Shown: positions 18,128 through 27,269, counted from the first letter of the stretch. The stretch is 64,000 nucleotides of DNA from Roseospira visakhapatnamensis (GCF_014197915.1 NZ_JACIGK010000020.1:1-64000); one strand, 5' to 3'. Notes: generated from the letters alone by a model not told the origin. A program made the numbers and translations.

Positions 18128-18997
18128 TCAGTGCGACAACAGCACCGGCAGCGGCGCGTGGTCGAGCACATGCCGGGTCACGCCCCCCAGGATGAGCTGC
18201 CGCAAGCGGCTGTGGGTGTACGCACCCATGACCAGCAGGTCGGCGCCCAGGTGGTCGCAATGCGTCAACACCGCCCGTCCGACCTCGTCGCCGCCATGCC
18301 CCTTGACCGGGCGCAGGGCGGCGGTGACGCCGTGCCAGGCCAGGGCGCGGACCAGGGCATCGGCGCCGCAGGGAACGTCGGCCTCCTCGCCCGCCAGGAC
18401 GATCACCTTGTCGGCCCGGTCCAGGAACGGCAGCGCGCCCTGCACCGCCCGCGCCGCCTCCGGGGCGCCGTTCCAGGCGATGGCCACCACCCCGCCCACC
18501 TCCGGCACCGGCGTCGGCGGCGCCACCAGCACCGGGCGGCCCGCCTCCATCAGCGCGGCGTTGAGCGTGATCAGCGAGGGCAGTTCCCGATCGGGCAGCG
18601 GCCGGCCCGCCACGATCAGGTCGCAGACCCGGCCGCGCGCGGCGATTTCCTCCGGCTCGCCGCCGTCCAGCGCCACCCAGGCCGCCGAGACCTCGTCACC
18701 CGCCACCGGCGCATGGCGCTCGGGAACGCCCTCCTCCGCCACCAGGTCGTCGAAGACCGCGCGGGTGGCCTCCGCCCGGTGTCGGCCGTCGCGCTCGGCG
18801 GCGTCCATCATCTCCTCGACCAGCGCGCCCGCCATGGCCTCGCCCACATAGGGAACGGCGGCCGCCGGGTCGGGCCGGACGTGCGCGACCTCCACATGCG
18901 CGCCCAGGGCGCGCCCCACCCGCAAGGCGGTGCGGATGGGTGCCGAGGCACTCGCGGCATCACTGGCTACGGTCAGGATGGTCTTGATGCCGGGCAT
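18128..18997 (-). CDS. Tandem universal stress protein (UspA family)
   Basis: A 289-residue protein with two Usp-type alpha/beta domains. The first (1-145) is degenerate. The second ends in LVMGAYTHSRLRQLILGGVTRHVL, which matches the Usp nucleotide-binding G-x2-G-x9-G(S/T) region loosely. Family members bind ATP or respond to starvation, oxidative or respiratory stress. GGAGGAGGG lies 5-13 nt before the ATG at 18997, so this start is preferred over a longer in-frame one at 19141. It is transcribed divergently from the hydrolase at 19192. Confidence 0.85.
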   Translation of the reverse strand: MPGIKTILTVASDAASASAPIRTALRVGRALGAHVEVAHVRPDPAAAVPYVGEAMAGALVEEMMDAAERDGRHRAEATRAVFDDLVAEEGVPERHAPVAGDEVSAAWVALDGGEPEEIAARGRVCDLIVAGRPLPDRELPSLITLNAALMEAGRPVLVAPPTPVPEVGGVVAIAWNGAPEAARAVQGALPFLDRADKVIVLAGEEADVPCGADALVRALAWHGVTAALRPVKGHGGDEVGRAVLTHCDHLGADLLVMGAYTHSRLRQLILGGVTRHVLDHAPLPVLLSH

Positions 18998-19191
18998 GGT
19001 CCCTCCTCCACGGATCGTCCATATCCTGGTCGGCGATGCCGGTGACCGGTCGCGACCTGTTCGTGTTTCTCCGTAGACTATGGTGGTCCCGGCGAGCCCG
19101 GAAAAGCGATTTTCGGTGACAGCGGCCGCCGTCACCCCCATCTGAATCGCACGGGGAGCATGGCCGTCATGAACAAGGGAGGTCGCAAGCC

Positions 19192-20202
19192 ATGGTTTGG
19201 GTACAGGGAATGACCGTGCTGGCCCTGGGCGCGGCCGGCGGCTATGCCGTGCACAAGGGTCTGCATCGCGCCTTCCGCGCCCCGCGCCTGCCGGGCGCGG
19301 ACGATCCGGCGGACCACGGCGTCCAGGCCGAGGGCGTGCGCCTGGTCACCAGCCAGGGCAAGCTGATCTTCGGCTGGTATTGCCCGCCACCCGGGGCCCG
19401 GGCCCGCGCACCGGCACCCGGCCTGGTGGCGATCCACGGCTGGGGCGGCAATGCCGATGGCCTGCTGCCGCTGGCCGGCGTCCTGCAGAAGGCCGGATAC
19501 GGCCTGTTGCTGCTGGATGCCCGCTGCCACGGACGCAGCGACGACGATGACTTCGCCTCCCTGCCCCGCTTCGCCGAGGACCTGTCGCACGGCGTCGACT
19601 GGCTGCGCGCCCACCCGCACATCGACCCGGCGCGCCTGGCGGTGCTGGGGCACTCGGTGGGTGCCGGGGCCGCGCTTCTGACCGGAAGCCGCCGGCGCGA
19701 CCTCGCGGCGGTGATCAGCCTGGCCGCCTTCGCCCACCCGGAGGAAGTCATGCGTCGCACGCTGACCGCCTGGCGGGTCCCGTATCGGCCGCTGGGCTGG
19801 GCCACCAACCGTTATGTGGAGCGCGTCATCGGCCATCGGTTCCGCAAGATCGCGCCACTGCGCACGGTGACCCGCCAGCACGCGCCCGTCCTCCTGATGC
19901 ACGGCGCGCGGGACGCGGTGGTGCCGATTGAGGACATGGAGCGGCTGCGCGACGCCGCCGTGGCCGCCGGTCGGGTCGTGGAGTCCGTGACCCTGCCCGG
20001 CGCCACCCACTATGGAACCGATGCCAACACCGGCGAGAGCGTCTTGGACCAGGCGGGCACCCTGATCCACGCCTTCCTGGCCCGGCACCTGCCCGCGCCT
20101 GGCGGCGCGCCCGCGCTTCCCGCGCCCCCGCGGGCGACGCGCCCGCGACCACCCCACGATGACGGCCACGACCTGGACGACGCCGCCGCCGCCCCGGCAT
20201 GA
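19192..20202 (+). CDS. Membrane-anchored alpha/beta hydrolase
   Basis: A 336-residue alpha/beta-hydrolase-fold protein. An N-terminal hydrophobic segment (about residues 2-22) could anchor it in the inner membrane. The oxyanion-hole region is IHGWGGNADG, the nucleophile elbow GHSVGAG, a likely acid is in HGARDAVVP, and the final His is in GATHYGT. The C-terminal 45 residues are proline/alanine-rich. The substrate cannot be told. A stretch of about 55 bp of this gene (around 19849-19905, encoding IAPLRTVTRQHAPVLLM) recurs in inverted orientation at 27385-27441 beside an IS256 remnant. Confidence 0.82.
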   Translation: MVWVQGMTVLALGAAGGYAVHKGLHRAFRAPRLPGADDPADHGVQAEGVRLVTSQGKLIFGWYCPPPGARARAPAPGLVAIHGWGGNADGLLPLAGVLQKAGYGLLLLDARCHGRSDDDDFASLPRFAEDLSHGVDWLRAHPHIDPARLAVLGHSVGAGAALLTGSRRRDLAAVISLAAFAHPEEVMRRTLTAWRVPYRPLGWATNRYVERVIGHRFRKIAPLRTVTRQHAPVLLMHGARDAVVPIEDMERLRDAAVAAGRVVESVTLPGATHYGTDANTGESVLDQAGTLIHAFLARHLPAPGGAPALPAPPRATRPRPPHDDGHDLDDAAAAPA

Positions 20203-20285
20203 CCCGATACCGCGCGCCGCCGGCGTGGCGGCGAGTGAACCGCGCCGGTTTTGCCGGAGGCTCCAACTCTTGAGAGGATGGAACC

Positions 20286-20637
20286 ATGAGCAAGACCGAG
20301 ACGTCGACGAGGTCTTCGCCTGAAGTGGATCGTATCCCGTGAGGTGGTGTACAACGACGAGCGGCCGCATGAAGCCTTGGGGCAGGTTCCTCCGGCAACG
20401 CTGTGGCGTCCGTCGCGTCGGCCGTATCCGGACCACCTTCTTGAACCTTGGTACGACCCCGACCATGCCGTTCGGCGGGTCCGCGTCAACGGCTCGATCA
20501 AATGGGCCGGTGTGTTTGTGTTCGTCTCCGAGGCCCTGGTGGGGGAGCCGGTCGGGATCGTGGAGACCGACACCGGCCGCGTCGAGGTCCGCAAGGCTGT
20601 GGTCAGCACCGATCTCTCCTGGCTGCGCGGGAGCTGA
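20286..20637 (+). pseudogene. Transposase remnants (IS3-like start fused to IS481-like integrase-core C-terminus)
   Basis: A short start at 20286 (MSKTETSTRSSPEV) resembles the beginning of IS3-family OrfA proteins and stops within 20 codons. From 20344 a 97-residue frame begins VYNDERPHEALGQVPPATLW and runs to 20637. This is the C-terminal end of a DDE integrase-core transposase of the IS481/IS3 group; the catalytic Asp and Glu regions are missing. The two pieces are joined by deletion, so neither is functional. Confidence 0.7.
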
Positions 20638-20742
20638 CGCCCGAGGCCTATCTCGCCGCCGCACGATCCCACGGGTCGATCGAGAACGGCCTGCACTGGG
20701 TGCTCGACATGACCTTCGACGAAGACCGGGCGCGAAACCGCG
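20630..20742 (+). pseudogene. ISAs1-family transposase fragment
   Basis: The frame covering 20630-20742 encodes LTPEAYLAAARSHGSIENGLHWVLDMTFDEDRAR. This matches the conserved region of ISAs1-type DDE transposases that contains the HW.IEN.LHWVLD.TF.ED signature. About 35 residues remain. The fragment is cut on the right by the palindromic element that begins at 20743. It is nonfunctional debris. Confidence 0.65.
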
Positions 20743-20798
20743 AGTGTCCTGAATCCGAAGTTCGTTACATCACTTGGCTGGCGCTGGACGAACTTCGG
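20743..20798. repeat. Partial copy of palindromic element family C
   Basis: AGTGTCCTGAATCCGAAGTT and the following bases to 20798 are identical by eye to the left three quarters of the full element at 60579-60652. The right terminal repeat is replaced by unrelated sequence (CCAAATGCG...). It lies inside the ISAs1 remnant, so it inserted into, or was captured with, a decaying transposon. Confidence 0.8.
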
Positions 20799-20817
20799 CC
20801 AAATGCGATAGCCCTGG

Positions 20818-20881
20818 TGTTACCCATGTCCCCGGTTGCTCACACGGACTCCAACGGTCATTCTCAAGGACCGTTGGTATA
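20818..20881. repeat. Partial family-B palindromic element (copy B5)
   Basis: From GTGTTACCCATGTCCCCGG to the AACGGTC...GACCGTTGGTAT end, this stretch is nearly identical to 44292-44355, the minus-orientation copy B4. The hairpin AACGGTC/GACCGTT (20853-20876) corresponds to the first hairpin of the full elements at 28367 and 39284. The TGATACCAGTGG-side hairpin is missing here. Confidence 0.7.
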
Positions 20882-20886
20882 AGGCG

Positions 20887-21006
20887 AGGCCGTCAAGGGA
20901 CATCATCCTTGACGACCTAAGTCTCTAGACAACATGCTAAACAGAGTGCGCTTTCGATCCATACAATAGAATGCGGACTGCATCTTTTGTCTGGGTCAGC
21001 GCACTA
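20887..21006. repeat. Palindromic element, family A (copy A2)
   Basis: A hairpin with 20887-20898 pairing to 20907-20918 precedes the palindromic unit 20945-21006. That unit matches 547-609 but its tips read AGTGCGCT / AGCGCACT instead of AGTGCACT / AGTGCACT, so both arms changed together and the palindrome is intact. The right tip CACTAG supplies the TAG stop of the bamE-like gene on the minus strand. Confidence 0.78.
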
Positions 21007-21486
21007 GAGCCCCGGGATGGTGGTCGTCTTGCGCTCCTCAAAGCGGCCGAGATTGCCCATCAACTGCTCCAGGATCCCCATCTCGTTGCCCATCGTGGGG
21101 GTCTCCCGGCCGAGCATGGCGATGTCGCGGCCGTCCTCCAGGGTCAACTCGCGCACCGTCTTGACGGTGCCGCCCTCGTCGAAGGTGATGGCGATGATGC
21201 GGCGTTCCATTTCCTCGCGCTTGAAGATGGCGTACTGGCGAGTCTGAGCGCTGATGTAGAACCAGGTCTCGGAATCGAAGGTCGCCGTCGTGGAGGGCGA
21301 TCCCAGAAGCGAGGCCACCTCCCGCCGGGTCTGCTTGCCGGGCTCGATCTGGGCCAGGCGGTCGTCGGTCGGATTGTTGCCGCGCGCCCGCAGGTCCGGG
21401 GAGCATGCGCCGGCCGCCAGCACCACCGAGATGGCCATCGCCAGTCCCAGTAGGCGCGGGGCACGCCGCCGGGCGTCGATCGTCAT
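21004..21486 (-). CDS. bamE: Outer-membrane assembly lipoprotein BamE (SmpA/OmlA family)
   Basis: A 160-residue lipoprotein. The signal peptide (about 1-27) ends in a lipobox-like AAGACS with Cys28. The SmpA/OmlA domain follows: IEPGKQTRREVASLLGSPSTTATFDSETW with the G..R..V..LLG.P signature, then WFYISAQTR. BamE is a periplasm-facing outer-membrane lipoprotein that stabilises BamA/BamD in beta-barrel assembly. The start at 21486 fits the signal peptide (ATG at 21495 would add three residues). Its placement divergent from the bc1 chaperone and DUF177 genes is the usual alphaproteobacterial arrangement. Oddity: the TAG stop lies in the tip of palindromic element A2. Confidence 0.9.
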   Translation of the reverse strand: MTIDARRRAPRLLGLAMAISVVLAAGACSPDLRARGNNPTDDRLAQIEPGKQTRREVASLLGSPSTTATFDSETWFYISAQTRQYAIFKREEMERRIIAITFDEGGTVKTVRELTLEDGRDIAMLGRETPTMGNEMGILEQLMGNLGRFEERKTTTIPGL

Positions 21487-21669
21487 TGTCGCCACTCTCC
21501 ATGTCCGCACTGGACCGTGCCCGCGCGCCGCCGGCGACAATCCAGGCCGCTCCCGTTGCGGGGCGGCGTTCCGGTCCTGTATATCAATCGACCGCGATGA
21601 CGAAAAGGTGTCGGTGCGACACCACGGCCGCCGGCCCGCGGACGGTGATCGAGATAACGGCGAGGAGCC

Positions 21670-22299
21670 ATGCTCAACCTGCTGTTTGGCGCGCGATCGA
21701 AGGCGCGGGACGATGGCCATGCCATTGTCGCGCGGCTGTACGACGAGATCGTCCGGGCGACACGCCAACCCGGGCCCTACGTGCACTGGGGGGTGCCGGA
21801 CACCCTCGACGGTCGATACGACATGCTGGTTCTGCATGCCTTCGTGGTGTTCCATCGCCTGGGCACGCTGATGCGCGAGGAAGCGGCGCGCGCCGGGGTG
21901 CCGGAGACACGGACCGAACCGGCCGGCCTGTCCCAGGCGCTGTTCAATCACATGATGCGGGACCTGGACACCAACCTGCGCGAGGCCGGGGTCAGCGACA
22001 TCCGCATCGGCGCCAAGGTGAAGGCCCGAACCAAGGCGTTCTATGGGCGGGTGGCCGCCTATGAAGCCGGTCTGGCCGAGTCCGGCGACGCCGTGCTGCG
22101 CGACGCCCTGGATCGCAATGTCTACACCACCGTCGCGGCGCCGCCGGAGGGCCTGTCGGCCCTGGTCGCCTACATGCGGGGCCTGGTGGCGGAGTCCGCG
22201 GGCTGGTCCTGGGACGATCTGGCCCGGGGGACCGTGACCCTGGAGCCGGCCAACCCCATCGGCGGCGAGTCCGCGACCGATCTGGAGGGCACGCCATGA
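21670..22299 (+). CDS. Ubiquinol-cytochrome c chaperone (CBP3 family)
   Basis: A 209-residue protein of the ubiquinol-cytochrome c chaperone family, homologous to mitochondrial Cbp3, which assists cytochrome b / bc1 complex assembly at the inner membrane. Characteristic segments are YDEIVRATRQPGPY near the start, VPDTLDGRYDMLVLHAFVVFHRL, LSQALFNHMMRDLDTNLREAGVSD and the VKARTKAFYGRVAAYE helix. It overlaps the following DUF177 gene by 4 nt (ATGA), so the two are cotranslated. Confidence 0.9.
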   Translation: MLNLLFGARSKARDDGHAIVARLYDEIVRATRQPGPYVHWGVPDTLDGRYDMLVLHAFVVFHRLGTLMREEAARAGVPETRTEPAGLSQALFNHMMRDLDTNLREAGVSDIRIGAKVKARTKAFYGRVAAYEAGLAESGDAVLRDALDRNVYTTVAAPPEGLSALVAYMRGLVAESAGWSWDDLARGTVTLEPANPIGGESATDLEGTP

Positions 22300-22895
22300 C
22301 CGTCCCGCCGCCGGACGCGGGACCCGCGCCCGAGCTGTCGCGCCCGGTGGTCGTGGATCGGCTGCCTCCCGAGGGACGAACCCTGGCGGTGGTCGCGACG
22401 GAGGCCGAGTGCGCGGCGCTCGCCGCTCGGTTCGGACTCGATGCCCTGGAGTCCCTGACGGGAACCGCCGTCGTCCGGCCCCTGGGCGGCCGGCGTCGCG
22501 CCCCCCTTTACGGCGTGGACGCCACCGTGACCGCCCGGGTCCGCCAGACCTGCGTGGTGACCCTGGACTCCCTGGTCCGGGAGATCACCGAAACCGTGTG
22601 TCAGCGGTTCGTCGGCTCCGACTCGGCGAAAGGCCCCGATCGTGGCTCGGCGGTGGACGTGGACCCCGAGGCGGTCCTGGATCCGCCCGAGCCGATCGTG
22701 GCCGGCTGCATCGACGTGGGCGAGGTCCTGGCCGAGGGGCTGGGCCTGGCCATCGATCCGCATCCCCGGGCCGACGACGCGGTGTTTACGCCCCCACCCG
22801 ACGGGACGATCGGGGAGGAGGCCGGCGGCGTCGAGCCGGATACCGCGCCCGACCAGGCGTCCGGTCCGTTCGCGGCGCTGGCGGCGTTGCGGTGA
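22296..22895 (+). CDS. DUF177/YceD family protein (23S rRNA accumulation)
   Basis: A 199-residue DUF177 (YceD) protein. In many bacteria the gene sits just before rpmF and influences 23S rRNA accumulation. Features are ECAALAARFGLDALESLTG, the core RVRQTCVVTLDSL with the conserved Cys, and DPPEPIVAGCIDVGEVLAEGLGLAIDPHPR with the family's D..ID.GE...E...L...P pattern. An acidic insert separates the two halves. It starts inside the end of the CBP3-like gene and precedes rpmF by about 200 bp with its own promoter candidate. Confidence 0.9.
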   Translation: MTVPPPDAGPAPELSRPVVVDRLPPEGRTLAVVATEAECAALAARFGLDALESLTGTAVVRPLGGRRRAPLYGVDATVTARVRQTCVVTLDSLVREITETVCQRFVGSDSAKGPDRGSAVDVDPEAVLDPPEPIVAGCIDVGEVLAEGLGLAIDPHPRADDAVFTPPPDGTIGEEAGGVEPDTAPDQASGPFAALAALR

Positions 22896-22939
22896 CCGGT
22901 GGGTCCCGAAAAAAACAAAGTTCCGGGGAACCGGGTCGC

Positions 22940-22968
22940 TTGCGGGGTAGGGGGTTTTCCGGTACATA
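22940..22968 (+). promoter_or_regulatory. Candidate sigma70 promoter upstream of rpmF
   Basis: TTGCGG at 22940-22945 and TACATA at 22963-22968 are separated by 17 bp, and the -10 falls in a locally AT-richer stretch. It lies about 130 bp before rpmF in the only sizeable gap of this gene block. Assigned by eye only. Confidence 0.4.
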
Positions 22969-23098
22969 AACGCGCTCCCGTTCGGACCCCGCCCCGGCGG
23001 ATCACGGCCCGCCGGGGTTCTCGACCCTGGATGTCGTGGCCCTTCTCTGTCGGCCGGCGTCGGGTTTGGCTATTGTCTACTTCAAACGGTAGAGTCTC

Positions 23099-23281
23099 AT
23101 GGCGGTTCCGAAGAGCAAAGTATCGCAGTCCCGGCGCAACATGCGCCGGTCCCACCACGCTCCCAAGAGCGGGGCTTATAACGAGTGCGCGAACTGCGGC
23201 GAGTTGAAGCGGCCGCACCACGTCTGCCCGCATTGCGGCCACTATGATGGTCGCGAGGTGGTCAATCCGGAAACGGCCTGA
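23099..23281 (+). CDS. rpmF: 50S ribosomal protein L32
   Basis: A 60-residue L32, a structural protein of the large ribosomal subunit. [20 protein letters not shown] is the classic N-terminus. Four cysteines in two pairs (CANC and CPHC) make the zinc-ribbon form. Its position between the DUF177 gene and plsX is the standard bacterial order linking ribosome and fatty-acid synthesis genes. Confidence 0.97.
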   Translation: MAVPKSKVSQSRRNMRRSHHAPKSGAYNECANCGELKRPHHVCPHCGHYDGREVVNPETA

Positions 23282-23311
23282 CGTCAGGTTGGTGTGAACC
23301 CGACTGACCGT

Positions 23312-23346
23312 CTCGGCCCCGCTTCCTTAGGGAAGGGGGGCGGGTC
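23312..23346 (+). terminator. Possible attenuating hairpin between rpmF and plsX
   Basis: GGCCCCGCTTCCTTAGGGAAGGGGGGCGGG can fold as CTTCC/GGAAG around a TTAG loop, extended by imperfect CCCCG/GGGCGGG pairing. No T-run follows, so it may be a Rho-independent-like attenuator or a readthrough processing site. Weak call. Confidence 0.3.
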
Positions 23347-23379
23347 GGTGGTCTGGCATGGATTGGCGAAGGGGGCCTT

Positions 23380-24441
23380 GTGAGCGGAAGCGTGATCCTA
23401 TCTCTGGATGCCATGGGCGGCGATCAATCCCCTGACATGGTGCTCAAGGGGGTCCAGGTCGCCCGAAAGCGGCATCCCGACGCGCGCTATCTCCTGTTCG
23501 GCGACGAATCGGTGCTGGCGCCCCTGGTCGCGCGCGAATCCGGTCTGGCCTCGGTCTGTGAGGTGCGCCACGCGGCCACGGTGGTCGGCAACGACGAAAA
23601 ACCCTCGCAGGCGGTCCGGCGCGGCCGGGACAGCAGCCTCTGGCAGTCCATCCAGGCGGTCAAGGACGGCCACGCCGCGGGCGTGGTCTCGGCCGGCAAC
23701 ACCGGGGCCTTCATGGCCATGGCCAAGCTGGCCCTGCGGACCCTGCCGGGCATCGACCGGCCGGCGATCGCCGCCATCATGCCGACCGCGCGCGGCGACT
23801 GCGTGGCCCTGGACATGGGCGCCAACGCCGAGTGCAGCACGGACAATCTGGTCCAGTTCGCCGTCATGGGCGAGGTCTTCGCCCGCACGGTGCTGGGATT
23901 GCAGAATCCGACCATCGGCCTGCTGAACATCGGCGCCGAGGACCAGAAGGGCACCGAGACCCTGCGACAGGCCGCGGCGCTGTTGCGGGAGAGCACCTTG
24001 CCGATCCGCTTTCAGGGCTTCATTGAGGGCGACGACATCGGCAAGGGATCGGTGGACGTGGTGGTCACGGACGGCTTCACCGGCAACGTGGCCCTCAAGG
24101 CCATCGAGGGCACGGCGAAGTTGTACACGTCGTTCATCAAGGGGGCGTTTCAAAGCGCCCTGCTGCCCCGCCTGGGGTACCTGCTGGCGCGGCCGGCCAT
24201 CAACAAGGTGCGCATGCGGACCGATCCCCGTCGCTACAACGGCGCCATGTTCCTGGGGCTCAACGGCATCGCGGTCAAATCGCACGGCGGCACCGATGCC
24301 CTGGGCTTCGCCAATGCCGTCTCCGTGGCGGTGGATCTGGTGACCCATGGGTTCAACGAGACCATCAAGGGCGAGTTCATGAAGGTGCAGCGGGCCTCCG
24401 GCGTGGCGCCGGGCGATCTAGAGCGGGCGGCGAACGGCTAA
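23380..24441 (+). CDS. plsX: Phosphate acyltransferase PlsX
   Basis: A 353-residue PlsX, which makes acyl-phosphate from acyl-ACP for phospholipid synthesis as a peripheral membrane enzyme. Family motifs are [15 protein letters not shown] at the start, [31 protein letters not shown], the LDMGANAE segment, [12 protein letters not shown] and [12 protein letters not shown]. The start codon is GTG at 23380. Its stop overlaps the fabH start (TAATG), so the genes form an operon. Confidence 0.97.
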   Translation: MSGSVILSLDAMGGDQSPDMVLKGVQVARKRHPDARYLLFGDESVLAPLVARESGLASVCEVRHAATVVGNDEKPSQAVRRGRDSSLWQSIQAVKDGHAAGVVSAGNTGAFMAMAKLALRTLPGIDRPAIAAIMPTARGDCVALDMGANAECSTDNLVQFAVMGEVFARTVLGLQNPTIGLLNIGAEDQKGTETLRQAAALLRESTLPIRFQGFIEGDDIGKGSVDVVVTDGFTGNVALKAIEGTAKLYTSFIKGAFQSALLPRLGYLLARPAINKVRMRTDPRRYNGAMFLGLNGIAVKSHGGTDALGFANAVSVAVDLVTHGFNETIKGEFMKVQRASGVAPGDLERAANG

Positions 24442-25418
24442 TGGTCAAACGCTCCGTGATCGTGGGCTGCGGTTCCTATCTTCCGGCCCGTATCGTGACC
24501 AACGAAGACCTGGCTCACACCGTCGAGACCTCCGATGCCTGGATCCGCGAGCGGTCGGGCATCGCCCAGCGGCGCATCGCGGCCAATGACGAGACCACGT
24601 CGGACCTGGCCATCGCCGCCGCCCGCGCCGCCCTGGACGGCAGCGACATCGACCCGTCCACGCTCGACCTGATCATCCTGGCCACCGCGACGCCGGACAA
24701 CACCTTCCCGGCCAGCGCCACCAAGGTGCAGGCGGCCCTGGGCGCCGCCGGCTGCATGGCCTTTGACCTTCAGGCGGTGTGCACCGGCTTCGTCTATGCC
24801 CTCGCCACGGCCGACGCCTTCCTGCGATGCGGCCAGGCGCGCACCGCGCTGGTCATCGGCGCCGAGACCTTCTCGCGCATTCTGGACTGGCAGGACCGGG
24901 GCACCTGCGTGCTGTTCGGCGACGGCGCCGGCGCCGTGGTGCTGCGGGCCGAGGACGGCGGGCGGGGCGACAAGAGCGATCGGGGCATCCTGTCGACGCA
25001 CCTGCACGCCGACGGCCAGCACTACGACATGCTGTACGTGGACGGGGGGCCGTCCAGCACCCAGACCACGGGTGTGGTGCGCATGCAGGGCCGGGAGGTG
25101 TTCCGGCACGCCGTGTCCAAGCTGTCCATGGCCGTGGAAGAGGCCCTGGCGGCCAATGACGTGACCGCCGAGGAACTGGACTGGCTGGTGCCGCATCAGG
25201 CCAACCGGCGCATCATCGACAGCACCGCCCGCAAGCTGGGCCTGCCGCCGGAGAAGGTGGTGGTGACCGTGGACCGCCATGCCAATACCTCGGCGGCCTC
25301 CATTCCCCTGGCCCTGGACGAGGCCATCCGGGACGGGCGGGTCCGGCCCGGCCAGTTGGTGCTTCTGGAGGGCATGGGCGGCGGGTTCACCTGGGGCTCG
25401 GTCCTGGCGCGCGTCTAG
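24441..25418 (+). CDS. fabH: Beta-ketoacyl-ACP synthase III FabH
   Basis: A 325-residue KAS III that condenses acetyl-CoA with malonyl-ACP to start fatty-acid synthesis. The catalytic triad is visible: Cys in [11 protein letters not shown], His in PHQANRRI and Asn in [15 protein letters not shown]. The C-terminal [12 protein letters not shown] is typical. It starts on the last base of plsX and is part of the plsX-fabH operon. Confidence 0.97.
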   Translation: MVKRSVIVGCGSYLPARIVTNEDLAHTVETSDAWIRERSGIAQRRIAANDETTSDLAIAAARAALDGSDIDPSTLDLIILATATPDNTFPASATKVQAALGAAGCMAFDLQAVCTGFVYALATADAFLRCGQARTALVIGAETFSRILDWQDRGTCVLFGDGAGAVVLRAEDGGRGDKSDRGILSTHLHADGQHYDMLYVDGGPSSTQTTGVVRMQGREVFRHAVSKLSMAVEEALAANDVTAEELDWLVPHQANRRIIDSTARKLGLPPEKVVVTVDRHANTSAASIPLALDEAIRDGRVRPGQLVLLEGMGGGFTWGSVLARV

Positions 25419-25509
25419 GCGTGTGCCCGCCCGGCGCCGCGCGTCGTGTGGACTTGGGTCATTCCAAGCTTGCACCGCCAGTTCACCTCCACCCGCCAAA
25501 TCCCTGATA

Positions 25510-25538
25510 TTGACGGTTTTCCGGCGACCCGGTACTCT
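25510..25538 (+). promoter_or_regulatory. Strong sigma70-type promoter candidate before ihfA
   Basis: TTGACG (25510-25515) and TACTCT (25533-25538) are spaced by exactly 17 bp, inside the 322-bp gap between fabH and ihfA. This gives ihfA and the MerR gene a transcription start separate from the lipid genes. I see nothing else in the gap beyond a roughly 200-nt leader. Confidence 0.5.
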
Positions 25539-25740
25539 TTGACATGACCCTGGGAGTCGGCATGGCCGGATGATGCCAGGGACGCGGAACGACGCGTGTG
25601 TCGAAGATCGCCGGATAACGTCCCGGCCACGGGACCAGGGGTGTGATCCCCGTGAGCACCCTGAGTCCCGAGGAGTCGGGCGGATCGCCGGGCGAGATGG
25701 CCTCACGACATCGCCGCGCGACAGTGGGGAACGGAATGGC

Positions 25741-26061
25741 ATGAGTGGGCAAACCGTCACGCGCGCCCAATTGAGCGAGGCCGTCTATCAGGAGGTCGGC
25801 CTGTCCCGCAACGAGTCGTCTGACTTGCTGGAGTCCGTGCTTGAGGAAATGTCCCTGGCGCTGGCTCGCGGCGAGGTCGTGAAGATTTCATCGTTCGGCA
25901 GTTTTTCCGTGCGCGAGAAAGGGCAGCGAGTCGGGCGCAACCCCAAGACGGGGGAAGAGGTCCCGATCATGCCGCGCAAGGTTCTGGTCTTCCGGCCCTC
26001 TCAGTTGCTCAAGAACCGCATCAACAAGGACGCCGTCGGCGACGGCCCTCGGGGTGAGTAG
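25741..26061 (+). CDS. ihfA: Integration host factor subunit alpha
   Basis: A 106-residue IHF-alpha, the sequence-specific DNA-bending partner of IHF-beta. Seen are the [20 protein letters not shown]-terminus, [13 protein letters not shown], and the beta-arm [25 protein letters not shown] with the DNA-intercalating Pro in GRNPKTG. ATG 25741 matches the family start. Its place after fabH and 11 bp before a MerR-like gene is conserved in alphaproteobacteria. Confidence 0.95.
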   Translation: MSGQTVTRAQLSEAVYQEVGLSRNESSDLLESVLEEMSLALARGEVVKISSFGSFSVREKGQRVGRNPKTGEEVPIMPRKVLVFRPSQLLKNRINKDAVGDGPRGE

Positions 26062-26072
26062 AGGGGGACACG

Positions 26073-26852
26073 ATGGGCAACGCGGGCGCTTCGGACAAGA
26101 AGGAGAAAACCTTGGCCGACGGCCAGGCCCAAGGGGGCACCTCGCGTCGGGGAGGGAAGTCCGACGCGGCTTTTCGCACCATCAGTGAGGTGGCCACCGA
26201 ACTGGATGTCCCACAGCACGTCCTGCGGTTCTGGGAAACCAAGTTCTCGCATATCCGCCCCATGAAGCGGGGAGGCGGCCGGCGCTACTATCGGCCCGAG
26301 GATGTGGTGCTGCTGACCACCATCCGGGATCTGCTGTACCGCGAGGGGTACACCATCAAGGGCGTGCAGAAGCTGCTGCGGGACAATGGCGCCAAGGCGG
26401 TCGTGAACGCCTTGCAGGACCGCGCAGAGGACGACGCCGGGGCGCTGACGCTGGTCGGCATGGCGGCGGCGGCCCATGACGACGGACTGGTGTCCGGGGG
26501 GCCGGTGATCGGCGACGCGGCATCCGGCCTGGGCGAGGTGGGGGACGACGTGTCCGATGACGGCGACGCGGGGGCCACGCCGTCCGTCGTGGACGGTCCT
26601 GAGGCAGCCACCCCCGACGAGCCGTGGGTGGATGGCATCGCGGCGGCGCGGGTGGCCGAGGCGCCGGGGGTGGATGATGGCGCCGCCATGAGGACCGAGC
26701 CCGTGGCGTCCGGCGCGAGAGGCCCGGCGGGGCTGGACCCGGCCCATCGCCAGGAACTGGAGTCGATTCTGGAGGACTTGGTGGCCCTGCGGTCCCTGAT
26801 GGGACAGGCGCTGAACGCCACCCGGCCGCCCTCCATGCCATTGGACGGATGA
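26073..26852 (+). CDS. MerR-family transcriptional regulator
   Basis: A 259-residue protein. The winged-helix MerR DNA-binding domain is at about 35-110: [33 protein letters not shown] followed by [15 protein letters not shown] and the helix [16 protein letters not shown]. The remaining 140 residues are acidic and low-complexity with a short C-terminal helix, and there is no recognisable ligand domain. It is the MerR-type protein found directly after ihfA in alphaproteobacteria. No metal-binding cysteines are present, so it is not a metal sensor. Confidence 0.88.
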   Translation: MGNAGASDKKEKTLADGQAQGGTSRRGGKSDAAFRTISEVATELDVPQHVLRFWETKFSHIRPMKRGGGRRYYRPEDVVLLTTIRDLLYREGYTIKGVQKLLRDNGAKAVVNALQDRAEDDAGALTLVGMAAAAHDDGLVSGGPVIGDAASGLGEVGDDVSDDGDAGATPSVVDGPEAATPDEPWVDGIAAARVAEAPGVDDGAAMRTEPVASGARGPAGLDPAHRQELESILEDLVALRSLMGQALNATRPPSMPLDG

Positions 26853-27004
26853 TCGCGGCGCGATCCCCGGGTGCGGCGCGGAATTCCCTTGACCCCGGTG
26901 CCGCGACGTGGTGGAAACGTCCTCCCCCGCGTGCCCGTCTTCGGGGCATGCACTGGTCGAACCCGTGGCATCGTCGGTCCGCGGCAATTGATCGAAAGTC
27001 CTGT

Positions 27005-27081
<77 letters not shown>

Positions 27082-27100
27082 TGACATGAGAGACGTGAGA

Positions 27101-27135
27101 CCTGCGGCGGGTGAGTGTGACTCATCCGCCGCAGG
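27101..27135. terminator. 16-bp hairpin after tRNA-Pro (family-B third-hairpin variant)
   Basis: CCTGCGGCGGGTGAGT, loop GTG, ACTCATCCGCCGCAGG: a stem of 16 with a single G.T-type mismatch. The inner GCGGATGAGT/ACTCATCCGC sequence is the third hairpin of family-B elements. It lies 20 nt after the tRNA, so it may serve as its terminator, although no T-run follows. Confidence 0.55.
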
Positions 27136-27192
27136 TGTAAGCTGACCTCCCTTGTGGCAACGGGGTTTGCAGACGGGAGGGAGTGGTGGTGG

Positions 27193-27269
27193 GGGCCTGT
27201 AGCTCAATTGGTTAGAGCCGACCGCTCATAACGGTCTGGTTGCGGGTTCGAGTCCTGCCGGGCCCACCA
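27193..27269 (+). tRNA. tRNA with CAU anticodon, probably tRNA-Ile2
   Basis: Acceptor GGGCCTG / CGGGCCC, D arm AGCTC...GAGC, anticodon stem GACCG/CGGTC with loop CTCATAA (anticodon CAU), T arm GCGGG TTCGAGT CCTGC, encoded CCA. CAU tRNAs can be Met, initiator Met or lysidine-modified Ile2. The C4-G69 and C5-G68 pairs are those reported as positive TilS determinants in E. coli Ile2, so Ile2 is favoured over elongator Met. Confidence 0.85.
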
